Assembly (NCBI GenBank): GCA_905221605.1
Contig: CAJNDS010000013.1
Span: 186,001 to 250,000 of the forward strand
Source of the DNA: Symbiodinium natans
Lineage: Eukaryota > Sar > Dinophyceae > Suessiales > Symbiodiniaceae
Direction: 5' to 3'
DNA: 64,000 nucleotides
A program made the translations under genes and the position numbers. Shown here in pieces: positions 1 to 10,829 of the stretch. Position 1 is the first letter of the stretch, and each line of letters starts with the position of its first letter. The notes below the pieces were generated by a model. That model made no database searches. It was not told the DNA's origin and saw only the letters and a list, made by a program, of their open reading frames with translations.

Positions 1-239
1 CAAGGGACTACAACTTGGCCCATAAGCCCAAAACTCCAACCTGAATGCCAAAAAAAAACGGCCCGCAGATAGAAGTTTAAAAACCATAGATAGACACAGA
101 CAGGGTTTAAGGTGTAGGGCTGAAGCACGATGTAGGGCTGAAGCACTATACCTTGACCCTGTGGAGCCTACTGCTTTGGGCACGTGACCTCTAAAAGCTC
201 ATCGCCCCAAAATGATAGGTTCCGACAACCCTGAACCTA
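1..239. other. Unique island, no gene recognised
   Basis: Unique sequence at the window edge, ending in a CCCTAAA array. It contains a near-perfect tandem pair of about 19 bp (positions 113-150, unit TGTAGGGCTGAAGCAC plus a few bases). No family match and no convincing exon boundary were seen on either strand. Confidence 0.5.
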
Positions 240-557
240 GACCCTAAACCCTAAAACCTAAACCCTAAACCCTAAACCCTAAACCCTAAACCCTAAACCC
301 TAAACCCTAGCCCTAAACCCTAAACCCTAAACCCTTGAACACTAGAGAAACGCAAGCTTGAATCGGACAGGCAGCGTCTCTGATCTCTTGGGTCCAAAAA
401 TAGGCCCGAAGCTTGGAGGTTTAGGGTTTAGGGTTTAGGGTTTAGGGTTTAGGGTTCAGGGTTCAGGGTTTAGGGCTAGGGTTTAGGGTTTAGGGTTTAG
501 GGCTAGGGTTTAGGGTTTAGGGTTTGGGGTTTAGGGTTGAGGGTTTAGGGTTTAGGG
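240..557. repeat. Opposed telomere-type arrays around an island
   Basis: A CCCTAAA array (240-332) and a TTTAGGG array (419-557) face each other across an 85 bp island. The minus strand of the island (334-418) is open in one frame (contains FWTQEIRDAA) and may be an exon, without family support. This CCCTAAA-island-TTTAGGG layout recurs throughout the window. Confidence 0.8.
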
Positions 558-574
558 AACCCAGAACAGAGAAG

Positions 575-680
575 CCGTAAACAGGACGCCCCAAAGTTCG
601 CCACAGGCCACCAGCTCCTGTGTGCGCGAGGCTGACATCATCTTCACGCCAACCTCGGACTGCTGTGCCCCCGAACTTAG
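575..680. other. Possible exon, strand uncertain
   Basis: The island is open on both strands. On minus it follows an AG|G acceptor and reads VGVKMMSASRTQELVACGEL. On plus it reads CVREADIIFTPTSDCC, faintly like the ADIIxTxTS segment of ornithine cyclodeaminase/mu-crystallin proteins. The minus reading fits the coding direction of the recognisable exons. Neither is secure. Confidence 0.25.
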
Positions 681-815
681 GGTTTAGGGTTTAGGATTTA
701 GGGATGTTGCCCCTTATGCTGTGACCTTCGGTCCAAAAGTTAGATGCCTCAATCCCCACGCCACCCCAAAAGGCGCGGGAAGCTGCAAGCCGAATCCAAA
801 AGCACCCTTTACTTC

Positions 816-965
816 TTAGGGTAGTTGCATGGTCCTTAACGTGGGCCCTGGATTGGGGAACCCTTGCATACCCGTTACATACCCCATGAAACCCACGGGG
901 ACATACTTCAGCACCTTTAAAGAAGATAAGGGACCATATTGAGGGACCACCTAACTTCCCTTAGA
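816..965. mobile_element. MITE-like element, family 3
   Basis: About 150 bp with imperfect terminal inverted repeats: left end GGGTAGTTGCATGGTCCTTA, right end a degenerate complement (GGGACCACCTAACTTCCC). Related ends occur at 20998-21256 and 59789-60073, with a partial right end near 44200-44240. There is no coding capacity, so mobilisation would need a transposase supplied in trans (inference). Confidence 0.55.
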
Positions 966-1327
966 GTCTAAGAGTCCAACCCTAAGCGCTGAACCCCAAA
1001 CCTAAACCCTAGGCCCAAAACCCTAAACCCTTTACTAGGCCCCAAAGCAGCCTGGGTCCTCTAGAAAGTGCTTTACAGTACACTGGGAGTCGGGCTCTTC
1101 TCCACGGCAGGTCGTGAAGCGCTACGGCATTCGAGGGGCTCTCTGCCCTGTGCCCTGAAGAGGTTGGGGCTGTGGGCTGCGGGGCCAAACCCCCGCTGCT
1201 GCCCTGGGGCACCGATTGGGGGGTTGGTTGGGCTCAAACAGTGCTATGGCAAAAGAGCCCCGTGTCTCTCCCAAGTAGCAAGCATCCATGTGCACATGCT
1301 GCTTAAGGGTACTCGAAGCCCTAAACC

Positions 1328-1440
1328 CTACGTTCAATGCCGTGGTCCGCCACCCCAAAAGAGCAACCCCACCCCGGAATCTTCCCGGCGCCGGAAAAAG
1401 TTGGGCTCGAGCCGAAATTCAGCAAAGCGGATGCTAGCAC
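1328..1440 (-). CDS. Possible exon, unknown protein
   Basis: Minus-strand open frame between a CCCTAAA patch and a TTTAGGG array. The readable part is SIRFAEFRLEPNFFRRRE, of mixed charged and aromatic composition. The acceptor would be AG just upstream. The neighbouring segment 966-1317 is unique but shows no family match. This could be a chance open frame. Confidence 0.3.
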
Positions 1441-1584
1441 AGGGTTTAGGGTTTAGGGTGTAGGGTTTAGGGTGCCACCACTTCGACAACCCACTCCTCA
1501 AAACCTTGCTGGTAGGCTCCTCGTGTGGTTTCTACAAAACCCAAAAGGTTAAAGTCCTAAGAGCCAGCCAGAAGAAAGCCAAGT

Positions 1585-1729
1585 GGTAGGGAATGAAGGA
1601 ATTAGGCACCCTGGTACCATATCCCTAAACCCTAAATATACCCTGAAATAGGCACCAGGTGCCAATATATCCCCCGACATAGACCCTCTAAGGGGTTAGA
1701 TAGGGTACCTTGTTCTATCATTCCCTACC
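1585..1729. mobile_element. MITE-like element, family 12
   Basis: 145 bp bounded by inverted repeats GGTAGGGAATGA at the left and TCATTCCCTACC at the right. The interior is A/T-richer and carries a CCCTAAATATACCC stretch. There is no open frame of note. Confidence 0.6.
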
Positions 1730-1879
1730 CAAGGACCAATAGCCAAGTCCCTTCCCTAAAGCCTCAAGCCTAAACTTCGCATGAGAGTCCGCATGACCGA
1801 TTGCATAAACCCGGAACCCGAAACCCTAAAGCCCAAAGCCTAAACCCTAAAACCGACCAGCTCAGCCCTGAGAAGGCGA

Positions 1880-1945
1880 CACCCGCAGCCTCTCGCAGAA
1901 AAGGATCACTGGCCCAGCCAGCCCTCAACTTTGAACCATTTGGGG
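1880..1945 (-). CDS. Possible exon, unknown protein
   Basis: Island between CCCTAAA and TTTAGGG blocks. The minus strand reads AGWASDPFLREAAGVAFS after an AG|G acceptor. No family is recognised. The TTTAGGG block to its right (1946-2015) is ten perfect units. Confidence 0.3.
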
Positions 1946-2444
1946 GTTTAGGGTTTAGGGTTTAGGGTTTAGGGTTTAGGGTTTAGGGTTTAGGGTTTAG
2001 GGTTTAGGGTTTAGGGATCAGGCTTCAGGGAAATGGGCTCTGTGAATGTATGCCCCAAGTCCGGAACCCAAATCCCTGTGATTAGGATTTGGGGTTTAGG
2101 GTTTAAGGGATCACTCCGGATGTCTAGGGTAGAAGCTTGAAGCAGGTGCCCCTCATCCCTTTATTATAGGTTTTACGCTAGTAAAACAAGCACTCCCTGA
2201 AGATGTGGAGTTGAGGTTTTGGCTACAGGTTCAGCTGAAAGCGGATACTGATACCATTGCCTTGCTGAACCATACAAAACCCTAAGGGTCCATGTACCTA
2301 TATCGTATGTACTTGGGCACTAAAGCTTTTGGGATAACACGCGATTCCAACTGTTGAGTCCAGGCTGTCCGCAAGGCGAAGCAAACCCCTAGACCCTAAA
2401 CCCTAAACCCTACTCCCTAAACCCTAAACCCTAAACCCCTTTCT

Positions 2445-2550
2445 CTGATCGCGCTCGCAGGTGCGCGTCCAACTCTCTCAGCAGCGTTTGCTGTTGAGGT
2501 GCTGGGAGCGCCAAGGTATCGGTTCCCCTAAGCTGGGTTCCTGCTCTTTA
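2445..2550 (-). CDS. Possible exon, strand ambiguous
   Basis: Island with CCCTAAA on the left and TTTAGGG on the right. Minus reads QQTLLRELDAHLRARSEK, a leucine-rich amphipathic segment. Plus reads VRVQLSQQRLLLRCWERQ between an AG|G acceptor and a GT donor. Minus is preferred only because the recognisable exons are on minus. Confidence 0.25.
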
Positions 2551-2984
2551 GGGTTTGTGGCTTAGGGTTTAGGCTTCGAGCGTTGAGGACTCCCGGTAAG
2601 TAAGCCCTAAGCCCTAAACTCTAAACCCTAAACCCTCGACTGTTACACCCTCAACCCTAAATCCTAGGAGGGTCCAAGAGCCCGATCTCCAACCCTGAAC
2701 GTTCTCCAGGGGATCATCATAGGGTAGCTCACAAAATTAGGGTCCCTCTTGGGGCGGGGGGGGGGGGGGGGTCTCTATGAAACGGGCGCCGTGTTATGCG
2801 GGGGGATGGGCTGCTCTGGTTTGTAAGGACTAAGGTATGTATGAGGGTTCTACAGGGTGGTAGGACGAAGAGCCCCTTTTCGGGTCGTATACATTGTCAG
2901 CTCTGGAACTTGGGGCCCTCTTTTGTGACGATGCGAGTACATACTAGGGTCCTGTTGAAGGGAGTTGAGGGTGTAGGGTTTCTT

Positions 2985-3089
2985 AGTAGCCCAGTAACCA
3001 TATTCTGATAAGGGTGACTTTTTTGGTTGGTTACTGTCTAAGGGAACCCAGAAGCAAGAAAAGGGTAAAGGGTACCACTGGGGTACCAG
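2985..3089. mobile_element. MITE-like element, family 2
   Basis: About 105 bp, left end TAGTAGCCCAGTAACCAT, right end GGTACCACTGGGGTACCA. Homologous copies lie at 22015-22122 and 54593-54697, sharing ends and the interior motifs GATAAGGG/AATAAGGG and AAGGGAACC. Three copies at unlinked sites define a family. Confidence 0.7.
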
Positions 3090-3480
3090 AATTAGGGGTA
3101 CGGGTTTGGGGCTGAGAAAGACTAACCGCCATTATGGTTTTTGTCGTCCGAATCGGTGTGGACGTCCACCTTGGCCCGTAATACCCTCTGAACTCTAAAC
3201 TCTGACGGGCCACGCCTTAACCTTACAGACCCTAAAGCCTGAATGTAAAATCTCCCAAAAAGCCTGTGGGTAAGCCAGCAGCTAGGATGGCCCTTAAAGC
3301 CCTTTGAAAGAATATGCCTAAACACGACCCGCCATAAAAAACCCAAGAAGGGAGAATGTAAAATGTCAAGGGCCTGGGTAAACCAGCAGGTTTCCCTGCG
3401 TTGAGGGGACAAAGCTCGTCTGGGCTCTGAGGAAGCTTGAGAAGAGAGGTCGGTCCGAAGTTGCCCTGTGGTCGCTGAAG

Positions 3481-3870
3481 GCTTAGGGTTTCGGGTTTAG
3501 GGGTTTAGGGTTTAGGGTTTAGGGTTTAGGGTTTAGGGTTTAGGGTTTAGGGTTTAGGGTTTAGGGTTTAGGGTTTAGGGTTTAGGGTTTAGGGTTTAGG
3601 GGTTTAGGGGTTTAGGGTTTAGGGGTCTACATTTCAGGGACTCAAGGCCCCTTGAAGGGATCCGCGAAGGGACTTTTGGGGCTATAGGGTTTAGGGGTTA
3701 GGGTTTCATTAGGGTTTCAGGTTTGGGGTTTAGGGTTATAGGGTTTAGGGTTTAGGGCTTGGGGTTTAGGGTTTAGGGTTTAGGGTTTAGGGTTTAGGGT
3801 TTAGGGTTTAGGGTTTAGGGTTTAGGGTTTAGGGTTTAGGGTTTAGGGTTTAGGGTTTAGGGTTTAGCGA
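3481..3870. repeat. TTTAGGG arrays with TTTAGGGG variants
   Basis: Two arrays (3481-3625, 3740-3866) of nearly perfect TTTAGGG, the first with TTTAGGGG units at its edges. The island 3870-3980 that follows is bounded on the right by CCCTAAA, so this pair of arrays points inward. Confidence 0.9.
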
Positions 3871-4349
3871 ACACATGGGCTCTGAGGGTGTCCCTGCCAG
3901 GTCCCCCATCGTGTGGTCTCTTAACTGACCCCATACACTCTGAGTCCGTCCGCAAAGTCTACAGCTCAAAGCCCCATACTAAACCCTAAACCCGAAACCC
4001 TAAACCCTAAACCCTAAACACCTCAACCCTTTGGTTTGGAGTTGAGGGATGAGCTCCCTCAACGCAATTAACAACTCCAGAACCCTCAGCCCTAACAACC
4101 TACCCCCCAAAAGCGAAAACAAAGCGAAAACCCCCAACCCGAAGACCCAAAAAACCCAAACCTGAACGCCCTCCAAACAAGCCCCAGAACCTAAACCCTA
4201 AACCCTAAACCCCAAACCCTAAACCCTAAACTAAACCCGTACCGGAACCCACGTTTCTTGAACCCCATCAGCCCTGAGAAGCCTTAACAGCCGACCGTCC
4301 CATAAATCCCAAGCCCAAAGACTTTAGGGTGTTTGCGGCTTAGGGTTGT

Positions 4350-4575
4350 TTGGTTTAGGGTTTAGGGTTTAGGGTTTAGGGTTTAGGGTTTAGGGTTTAG
4401 GGTTTAGGGTTTAGGGTTTAGGGTTTAGGGTTTAGGGTTTAGTGTTTAGGTTTTAGGGTTTAGGGTTTAGGGTTTAGGGTTTAGGGTTTAGGGTTTAGGG
4501 TTTAGGGTTTAGGGTTTAGGGTTTAGGGTTTAGGGTTTAGGGTTTAGGGTTCAGGCTTTATGGTTTAGGGTTCAG
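4350..4575. repeat. TTTAGGG array
   Basis: About 28 nearly perfect heptamers with rare single-base variants (TTTAGTG, TTCAGGC). The following 4600-5060 is unique sequence, including a minus open frame at 4616-4798 and an A/T-richer island, with no recognised family. It ends at a CCCTAAA block (5080-5130). Confidence 0.9.
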
Positions 4576-5159
4576 GGTTTAGGGCTTCGGGTTGTTTAGT
4601 TTAGGGATCAATAGCCTATTGAGCCCATGTTTCTGGCGCATCGGAGCGGTGTTCCTCTCTCTCTCCATTCCCCAAGACGATGCTAAGGCGAGCGCCTTGT
4701 GTTGCATCATTGCTGCCGGTGTCAAAGCGTGCCTTCTCTGCAAAGCCCATCGGGCTTACGGTTGACAATTGGCGCATTAGACTAGAACCCCCACACACAC
4801 ACAGGCAGACTGTTGGAATTCGGCCCTTTCCATGATAAGATCCTACTAAATGTTAGAGAACGGATAGGGGAACCAGGTATCCTGTACAATCCCACCATAA
4901 AAGGCTAGATAATGGAGGGCATATAACCCGCAATTTCCTAAGGAAATGTTGGGCGTGCGTGTGTTGAAACGGATCTTGCTTAGGAACCTGTGCCAGCGGG
5001 TTTTACAAGGCCAACACCTACTGCATTCTTGGGGTGTGGTAGCTTTAGCATTGGGACCCCATACCCTCAACTCTCTAAACCCTAAACCCTAAACCCTAAA
5101 CCCTAAACCCTAAACCCTAAATCCTAAACTTGGGGATAGACTTTCGTACTACCCCCCCC

Positions 5160-5245
5160 CCCCCCCCTGAAAAGGAAGGCACGCCAGGGTGTTCTTCAGC
5201 TCCGTAGGCAGAAGACATCCTGTGGTCTTCATGCGCAGGGGGGGG
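5160..5245 (-). CDS. Possible exon, unknown protein
   Basis: Flanked by a C run on the left and a G run then TTTAGGG on the right. Minus reads GCLLPTELKNTLACLPFQ after AG. No family. The homopolymer runs at both ends also argue for a slippage-prone intron border. Confidence 0.28.
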
Positions 5246-5279
5246 GGGTTTAGGTTTGGGGTTTAGGGTTTAGGGTTTA

Positions 5280-7600
5280 GGTTTAGGGTTTAGGGTTTAG
5301 GGTTTAGGGTTTAGGTAAGAGCTTGTTGGGTTTAGGGTTTAGCGGTTTGGGGTTTAGGGTTTCGGGTCTTGAGGGGACAGGTTCATGCAGCAATCTGCCC
5401 GGCATGTGAGGTCAGGGTTTTCAGGGGTTTAGAGTTTAGCCCTGGTCCCGCGCCCTAAACAAAACCCAGGTGACTACACAATGAGCTCACCCCAAAGCTT
5501 GCCTGGTTTCAACCTACGCAGTAACATCCCTGCGCCGTTGAGCTCCCTAAACCCTAAACCTTTTTGAACTAAACCCTCAGCCCGAACAGGCCCTCTTCAA
5601 GGGCATCTGGGTGGATGCGGGTAGGGTCTAGTGTACTTTAGGGTTTAGGGATTCGTGTTTCGGGGTACTTCACTGGATTCAGGGGCTTAAGGGTATAACT
5701 TGGGTAGGACGGAAGGGTTTGGGCAGCCTTCAAATTTAACATAAAGCGCCCAAACTTGGCTTTAAACAGTTGGCACACAGTTTAGGGTTCATGGCTTGGG
5801 GTTTAAGGTCTAGGGTTTAGGGTTTTGGGGCTTGGGGGCTTAGGCTTCAGGGCTTAGGGTTTTCGGACCACGTGGTTCGATCCGCCCATCGCAGGGGCAG
5901 GCACGCGACATGGAAGAGACGAGCAATAAGACAAGCTCGGCATTTGGTAGTGCCCATCCGAAAGCCTAAAGCCTGAAGCCTAAAGCCTAAAGCCTAAACC
6001 CCAAAGCCTAAAGCCTAAAGCCTAAAGCCTAAACCCTAAACCCTAAACCCTAAACCCTAAACCCTAAACCCTAAGCCCCAAACCCTAAACCCATCCTTGA
6101 TCCCCAAACCTAAAGCCCAAAACGCGCGGGGGGCTTGGGGTTCAGGGTGCTGGGATGTCTAGGCTGTGGGGTAGTTGGGGATTTAGGGTTTAGGGTTTAG
6201 GGTTTAGGGTTTAGGGTTTAGGGTTTAGGGTTTAAGGTTTAGGGTTTAGGGTTATGGTTCTCAAGAGGTTTCGGGCTCTGGATTCTGGCCCCCAGGCTCA
6301 CGGGCTGCTCCTCTGAAGATTTCTGCTGTTCTGGCCCCGAACACGTGCGGCCCCCCCCCCCACCCCAAAAGCCTTACGCCTTAAATGTCGGGGGAGGGAG
6401 GGGGGGGGGGAGGGAGGAGGGAGGGCGGTTGGGGAGGTTGGGCCCGAAACCCTAAACCCTAAACCCTAAACCCTGAACCCCCTAAGCGGCTACTTGAGAG
6501 TGAGTCGACTAAAGGCACTTGCCACCGAGACTCAGGAATGCATGACCAATATGAGACCATGGAGACAAGTCCACTTCGTGCTTTGCACGGTGCGGGCACG
6601 CAGTCCACAAAAACGGCCACAGATCTGAAGAACATAAACCCTAAACTCTATAAAGTTCAGGGTTCAGGTTGTAGGGTACGTATGAACCCTAGGCCCTAAA
6701 CTCCAAACCCCTATACTCCAAACCCCTAAACCCCAAACCCTAAACCCGAAGCCAAAACCTGTCAGGGTTGAAGGCTTCATGGCTGTGGAGAAGCTTAGGT
6801 TTTGCAGGTTTTCAGGTTTTAGGGTTTGTTGGGGTGTTAGGGTTTAGGGTTTTTGGGGCATCTTAAGGTGCTGGGGTGTTGGGGTGTTAGGGATTTAGGG
6901 CGTTGGGGTTTTAGGGTGGTCGGGTTTTAGGGTGTCAGGGTTTTGGGGTGGTCGGGTTTTAGGGTGTTGGGTTTTAGGGCTTCTGCCCTAAACCCTAAAC
7001 CGCAAACCCTAAACCCTAGGGGCTTATAAGGGCAGTTTAAGGGGTTCAGGGGACGTGTTGCTCCAGGGTTTAGGGCGTATGGGCGTGAAGAGCTGAGGGC
7101 TTCGGGATCAACTCGGGGATGACTCCAGCTTTTAGGGTTTAGGGTTTAGGGTTTAGGGCTTCAGGCCGGACTACTTTGTGGACTGTGCGCGTGGCACTTC
7201 GCAGACTTGCGTCCTGATCTTGGCAATTTCTGGGCTTCCGGCAGCCTTAAGCCCCTCACCCCTTAAGGCGGCGACTTGTGTTGAATGGCAACTTTAGGGC
7301 CCCCAGCCTGCGTACCCTGAAGTCCTGAATCCGACCCTAAACCCGAAACCCTGAAGGCTAAAGCCGAAACCCAACAGCCCTAAACCCTAAACCCTTGAAA
7401 GCCTACCAACTATACATGCAATGAAGGCTTCGTCTGCTCCTGTAAACCCTGTTAATGGGTTGGGGAACTTCGTAGGCAGAAAAAGAGCTCAGAAATTGGA
7501 CTCATGTTGCCCAACTTCCTACTACTTCCTACTTGCGAAGTTGGCCCCAAACCCTACGCAAGTTAGTGAGGATATGCTACAGTAAGGATAACCTGGCTTT
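5280..7600. other. Repeat-rich intron or spacer
   Basis: Degenerate TTTAGGG/CCCTAAA blocks, (CCTAAAG)n near 5970-6030, a G-rich purine tract (6390-6435), and a diverged repeat built on GTTTTAGGGTGGTCGGG (6850-6975). Islands at 6490-6640, 7040-7130 and 7160-7330 have short open frames only. The first and third share a TTTGTGGACTG sequence in opposite orientation. Confidence 0.5.
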
Positions 7601-7621
7601 AGCTATGAAACTTCCCGGACC

Positions 7622-7766
7622 CTTTCAACCCTAAACCCTAAACCCTACCTAAACCCTAAACCCTAAACCCTAAACCCTAAACCCTAAACCCTAAACCCTA
7701 AACCCTAAACCCTAAACCCTAAACCCTAAACCCTAAACCCTAAACCCTAAACCCTAAACCCTAAAC
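7622..7766. repeat. CCCTAAA array
   Basis: About 20 units, almost perfect, immediately left (sense-downstream) of the exon candidate at 7776-7841. Confidence 0.95.
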
Positions 7767-7775
7767 GCTACTTAC

Positions 7776-7841
7776 CAAGCTTGCTGAAGTTGCGAGCTTC
7801 TAGCTGGAGACCCTCTACGCCACCCAAAGATCATGAAAATC
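7776..7841 (-). CDS. Exon candidate with canonical splice sites
   Basis: 66 nt between acceptor TTCCAG|G and donor TTG|GTAAGT, the best canonical donor in the window. One frame is open throughout (reads IFMIFGWRRG then SPARSSQLQQA). Flanked by CCCTAAA on the left and TTTAGG on the right, as are most MORN exons. No family recognised. Confidence 0.5.
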
Positions 7842-7999
7842 CTGGAACCCCAGTAAAATGTTACAGGGTTGGGCAGGTTTAGGATTAGGGTTTAGGGTAA
7901 GGGTTTCGGGTTTAGGGCTTAAGGTTTTAGGGCTTATATAGGGTTTAGGAGTAAAGTTTTACCCCCTAAATACCGCTAAGCTGTGAAAGGCTTCGGGCT

Positions 8000-8084
8000 C
8001 TGAGAAGGCGGGGAGGGGGAGTGAGGAGGCAAAGGAACCAGAGGGGTGCCAGAGGCTGTCTGGAAGCCAGCGACCTTTTTGGGC
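8000..8084 (-). CDS. Exon candidate with BRC-like motif
   Basis: Acceptor GCAG|G, open frame PKKVAGFQTASGTPLVPLP followed by a Pro/Ser-rich tail. The GFQTASG core resembles the FxTASG core of BRCA2 BRC repeats, which bind RAD51. The usual Lys after TASG is Thr here, and only about seven residues support the match. Could be chance. Confidence 0.35.
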
Positions 8085-8244
8085 CTGCTTTTTGGGTCTG
8101 GATTAGGGCTTAGGGTTTAGGGTTCAGGGTTTAGGGTCTTCAGGGGCGGTCTGGTATCATGAACCTGTAGGGTCAGGGTTCTATGGGCATCGCGGACGTG
8201 CAAAACTGCCTTGGGCGGCACTGGGAACTTCTAAAAACAGAGAG

Positions 8245-8485
8245 CCCAGGGACTCCAATACCCCTGAATTAAGGATAAGTCGTTAATGTGTAATCAAGAG
8301 GGTTCGGGTTGTTCATAATTATGGAGTAGGGTTTGTTTTCCTTGTATCACCAAAAAGGACACCCAATATGTACACTCACCAATATTAACAAGGAACCTAT
8401 AGTATATACACTCACCAAGAACAGTAATACATATCATATGGTTTCAGGAAGATTCCTTAATTAAGGGGTATTGGGAGTCTCTGGG
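8245..8485. mobile_element. MITE-like element with 31 bp inverted ends
   Basis: 241 bp with nearly perfect terminal inverted repeats of about 31 bp (left CCCAGGGACTCCAATACCCC, right the complement with three differences). The A/T-rich interior repeats ATACACTCACCA/GTACACTCACC; a related interior appears at 63900-63970 near the window end. No coding capacity. Confidence 0.75.
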
Positions 8486-8489
8486 AGAG

Positions 8490-8572
8490 GATGCCGCTGC
8501 CTCCCGCGCCATGCGAAGAACAACGCCCTCGAAGCCTCTAGCTCATGCGTTGCCGAGGTCTCTTGCGCTCCA
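8490..8572 (-). CDS. Possible exon, unknown protein
   Basis: Directly abuts the 8245-8485 element on one side and TTTAGGG on the other. Minus reads THELEASRALFFAWRGRQR after AG. No family. Confidence 0.3.
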
Positions 8573-8668
8573 AAGGTTTAGGGTTTAGGGTTTAGGGTTT
8601 AGGGTTTAGGGTTTAGGGTTTAGGGTTTAGGGTTTAGGGTTTAGGGTTTAGGGTTTAGGGTTTAGGGC
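8573..8668. repeat. TTTAGGG array
   Basis: About 13 nearly perfect units. It is followed by a short island (8670-8760) and a degenerate A/C-rich tract with A runs near 8850-8900. Confidence 0.9.
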
Positions 8669-9109
8669 TTAGGGATTGGGGGGTGTTCATAGTCATGGGC
8701 CCTTTGTGGTATCCTTAACTTACTGGGTACTGTAGTGGCAGAACCCTAAGCCTAAACCCCTATATATACCCCAAAAAACCCCAACAAAACCCGACAAACC
8801 ATAGAAACCCTACAAGCCCCATAAAAAAACCCAATCTATCAAAAAAACCAATAAACCATTAAAAAAAAAAAAAACCTGGAAGCCTTTTTTTTAAGTAAGC
8901 ACTATTTCAAAAATATTCAAAAACAGCAGAAAGGACCCGCGCCGAGAACCAACGTGCCTCTTAGATTCGAGCCTTGGGGCACACAACTTCACAAGTCGGT
9001 ACCCCTGAACCCTAAACCCTAAACCCTAAACCCTAAACTCTAAACCCTAAACCCTAAACCCTAAACCCTAAACCCTAACTCGAACATGAACCTAAACTGG
9101 GTTTAGGGT

Positions 9110-9300
9110 TTCGGGTTTAGGGTCCAGGGTTTAGGGTCTACTGCTTCTGCGGCCTGTCTTCCCAATCTTGAAGGCCTCAGGTGTTTTTGATCTTCCTTTC
9201 GACCTCCTCCAGCTCCCTCTAGCCTCTTCTTATACCTGGTGTGCCCTGTGGCAACCACAAGAGGAGTGACAACCCCCCCCCCCCCCCCCTCTCCCCCCGG
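9110..9300 (-). CDS. Possible coiled-coil exon
   Basis: The minus strand after a CTAG acceptor reads RELEEVERKIKNT then stop, typical of a coiled coil. Another frame (KKRLEGAGGGRKEDQKHLRP) is open over a longer stretch. A C run at 9271-9290 marks the upstream side. Confidence 0.28.
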
Positions 9301-9636
9301 TCCCATGACAGTTTAGGGTTTAGGGTTTAGGGCTTGGGGTTTAGGGCTCGATGATTTCGGGCGCTCACTAAGTTGCGAAGTTCGCGCATCGAAGCACCAG
9401 AAGACCCCTTGGCAACACCCACAGGTGAACCAGCAGCAGCGGCAGTAGCCACTTACTGCCCATTGAATGGAGGGGGTGAGACATGGTCCCTGCAGCAGTT
9501 TAGGCTTAAAGGGCTTCACGGTTTAGAGTTTAGGGTTCCGGGTTTTGGGGTTATAAAAGGCAGCCAAAGGTGTTGGTTTAGGGGTTAGGTTTTGTTTTGC
9601 GTTTGTATAGGGTTTGGGGGTTCAGGGTTATGCGAC

Positions 9637-9702
9637 CTAAGCCGAAGCCAACTCATTGAGTGAGTCACTTCCCTAAGTTCGTTCCATAACTCTCTGTTGC
9701 AC
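9637..9702 (-). CDS. Exon candidate, unknown protein
   Basis: 66 nt from acceptor TTGAAG|G to donor CTTAG|GTCGC, open in one frame (CNRELWNELREVTHSMSWLR). It has the same length and phase as the exon candidate at 7776-7841. Region 9750-10230 to its right is unique or degenerate repeat with no recognised gene. Confidence 0.4.
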
Positions 9703-10337
9703 CTTCAAGATCCAGGGCTCAGGATTTAGGGTTCAGGGCTTAGGGAACACAAGCCCGAAATTCCAAACCAAACCCTAAGCCGAGCTACAAGGCCTAAGGA
9801 CTCATCAGCACAGGTCCGATCCCTTCTGAAATCCATGTTCGGGTTTCGGGTGTAAGCAGGGTCAGGGAAGCCGAGAAATATTGAACGATGGTCTTTGAAG
9901 CGCAGATGGGTTTAGAGTCTACGCTTCTTTCGAGACAACGCTTGAACACCGTGCCCGGTTGTATACCCGAGCCCCAGAAGTTCTGCGGCTACAAAGGGCA
10001 TAGCCCCAAACACGGTAGCTACTAGGGGACCCCACAAAAGGCATTAATCCACAAACCCGCAAATAAACCTACTCCCCCAAACCCTAGAAACCAAAGTCCA
10101 AAAACCTCACACCCGAAGAATCCCAAAACCCTGAAACACCACCTAAATCCGCACATCCTAAAACACCCTATATAACACTGACACTCGAAAGCCCTAAACA
10201 TCTAGCCCCCTCAAATCCAAAACGCGACAGTGGAGGATGAACTACGAACCCTTCTCGGGTATCCTACATAGTGAGGCTTCGTATTTCTATAGTACGCACC
10301 GAAAAGAACCGAATTCAGAAACCCTAAACCCTAAACG

Positions 10338-10393
10338 ATGGCAAGACAGCCACTGCCTCACGGCCGAAGCGCGCGAGGGTCTGCAGGCCAATC
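10338..10393 (-). CDS. Exon candidate, unknown protein
   Basis: Acceptor TCAG|G, reads IGLQTLARFGREAVAVLPS, flanked by CCCTAAA on the left and TTTAGGG on the right. The next island (10495-10565) is also open on minus (LRDRSVCLSIPIELSLGNLS). No family. Confidence 0.38.
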
Positions 10394-10578
10394 CTGACAT
10401 GATGACGATAGGGTTTGGGGTTTAGGGTTTAGGATTTAGGGTTTATCGGGTTCAGTCCAGAAAACCTACACCCCAAACCCTAAACTGTAGGGGTTTTGAG
10501 GCTCAAGTTTCCCAACGAAAGCTCTATTGGGATGGACAAGCAAACAGAACGATCTCGAAGCTCATCTAGGGTTTTCAG

Positions 10579-10735
10579 TTGGGATGTTCCTCCTTAGACT
10601 AACAGTCCTTAATCGGGATTCTAGTACCCCCCCCCCCCAATTGTAGGAATGTTCCCCCCTTATACTAACAGTCCGTAATAGCCCCTATTCGAATCCCTAT
10701 TAAGGACTGTTCGAAAAAGGGGGCACAAATCAAGG
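10579..10735. mobile_element. MITE-like element, family 1 (compound)
   Basis: Two copies of the family-1 left end (TTGGGATGTTCC and AGGAATGTTCCCCCCTTAT, each followed by ACTAACAGTCC) and one right end, suggesting one element nested in or beside another. Better copies are at 30897-30998 and 46061-46152. Confidence 0.6.
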
Positions 10736-10829
10736 TTTCAGTCTTCAGCTAGCGGCTTGGGGCTTCTTCGTGGCCACCTACCCATCTCATGCCAAAACCT
10801 CCTTGTTGGTCGTTCAAAAGCCACGGCTT

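Noticed and set aside
240-557. True chromosome end
   Set aside because: Arrays here are short, in both orientations, and followed by tens of kilobases of island sequence.
1009-1358. Overlapping 67-131 residue open frames on both strands
   Set aside because: The frames contradict one another, include repeat-derived stretches and show no recognisable motif.
3481-3870. Regular repeats that might suggest a CRISPR array
   Set aside because: Units are directly adjacent heptamers without spacers. The genome is clearly eukaryotic.
5870-5905. GGTTCGATCC resembling a tRNA T-arm
   Set aside because: The flanking five bases do not pair and no D-arm, anticodon arm or acceptor stem is present. The same holds for GGTTCGAACC at about 43430.
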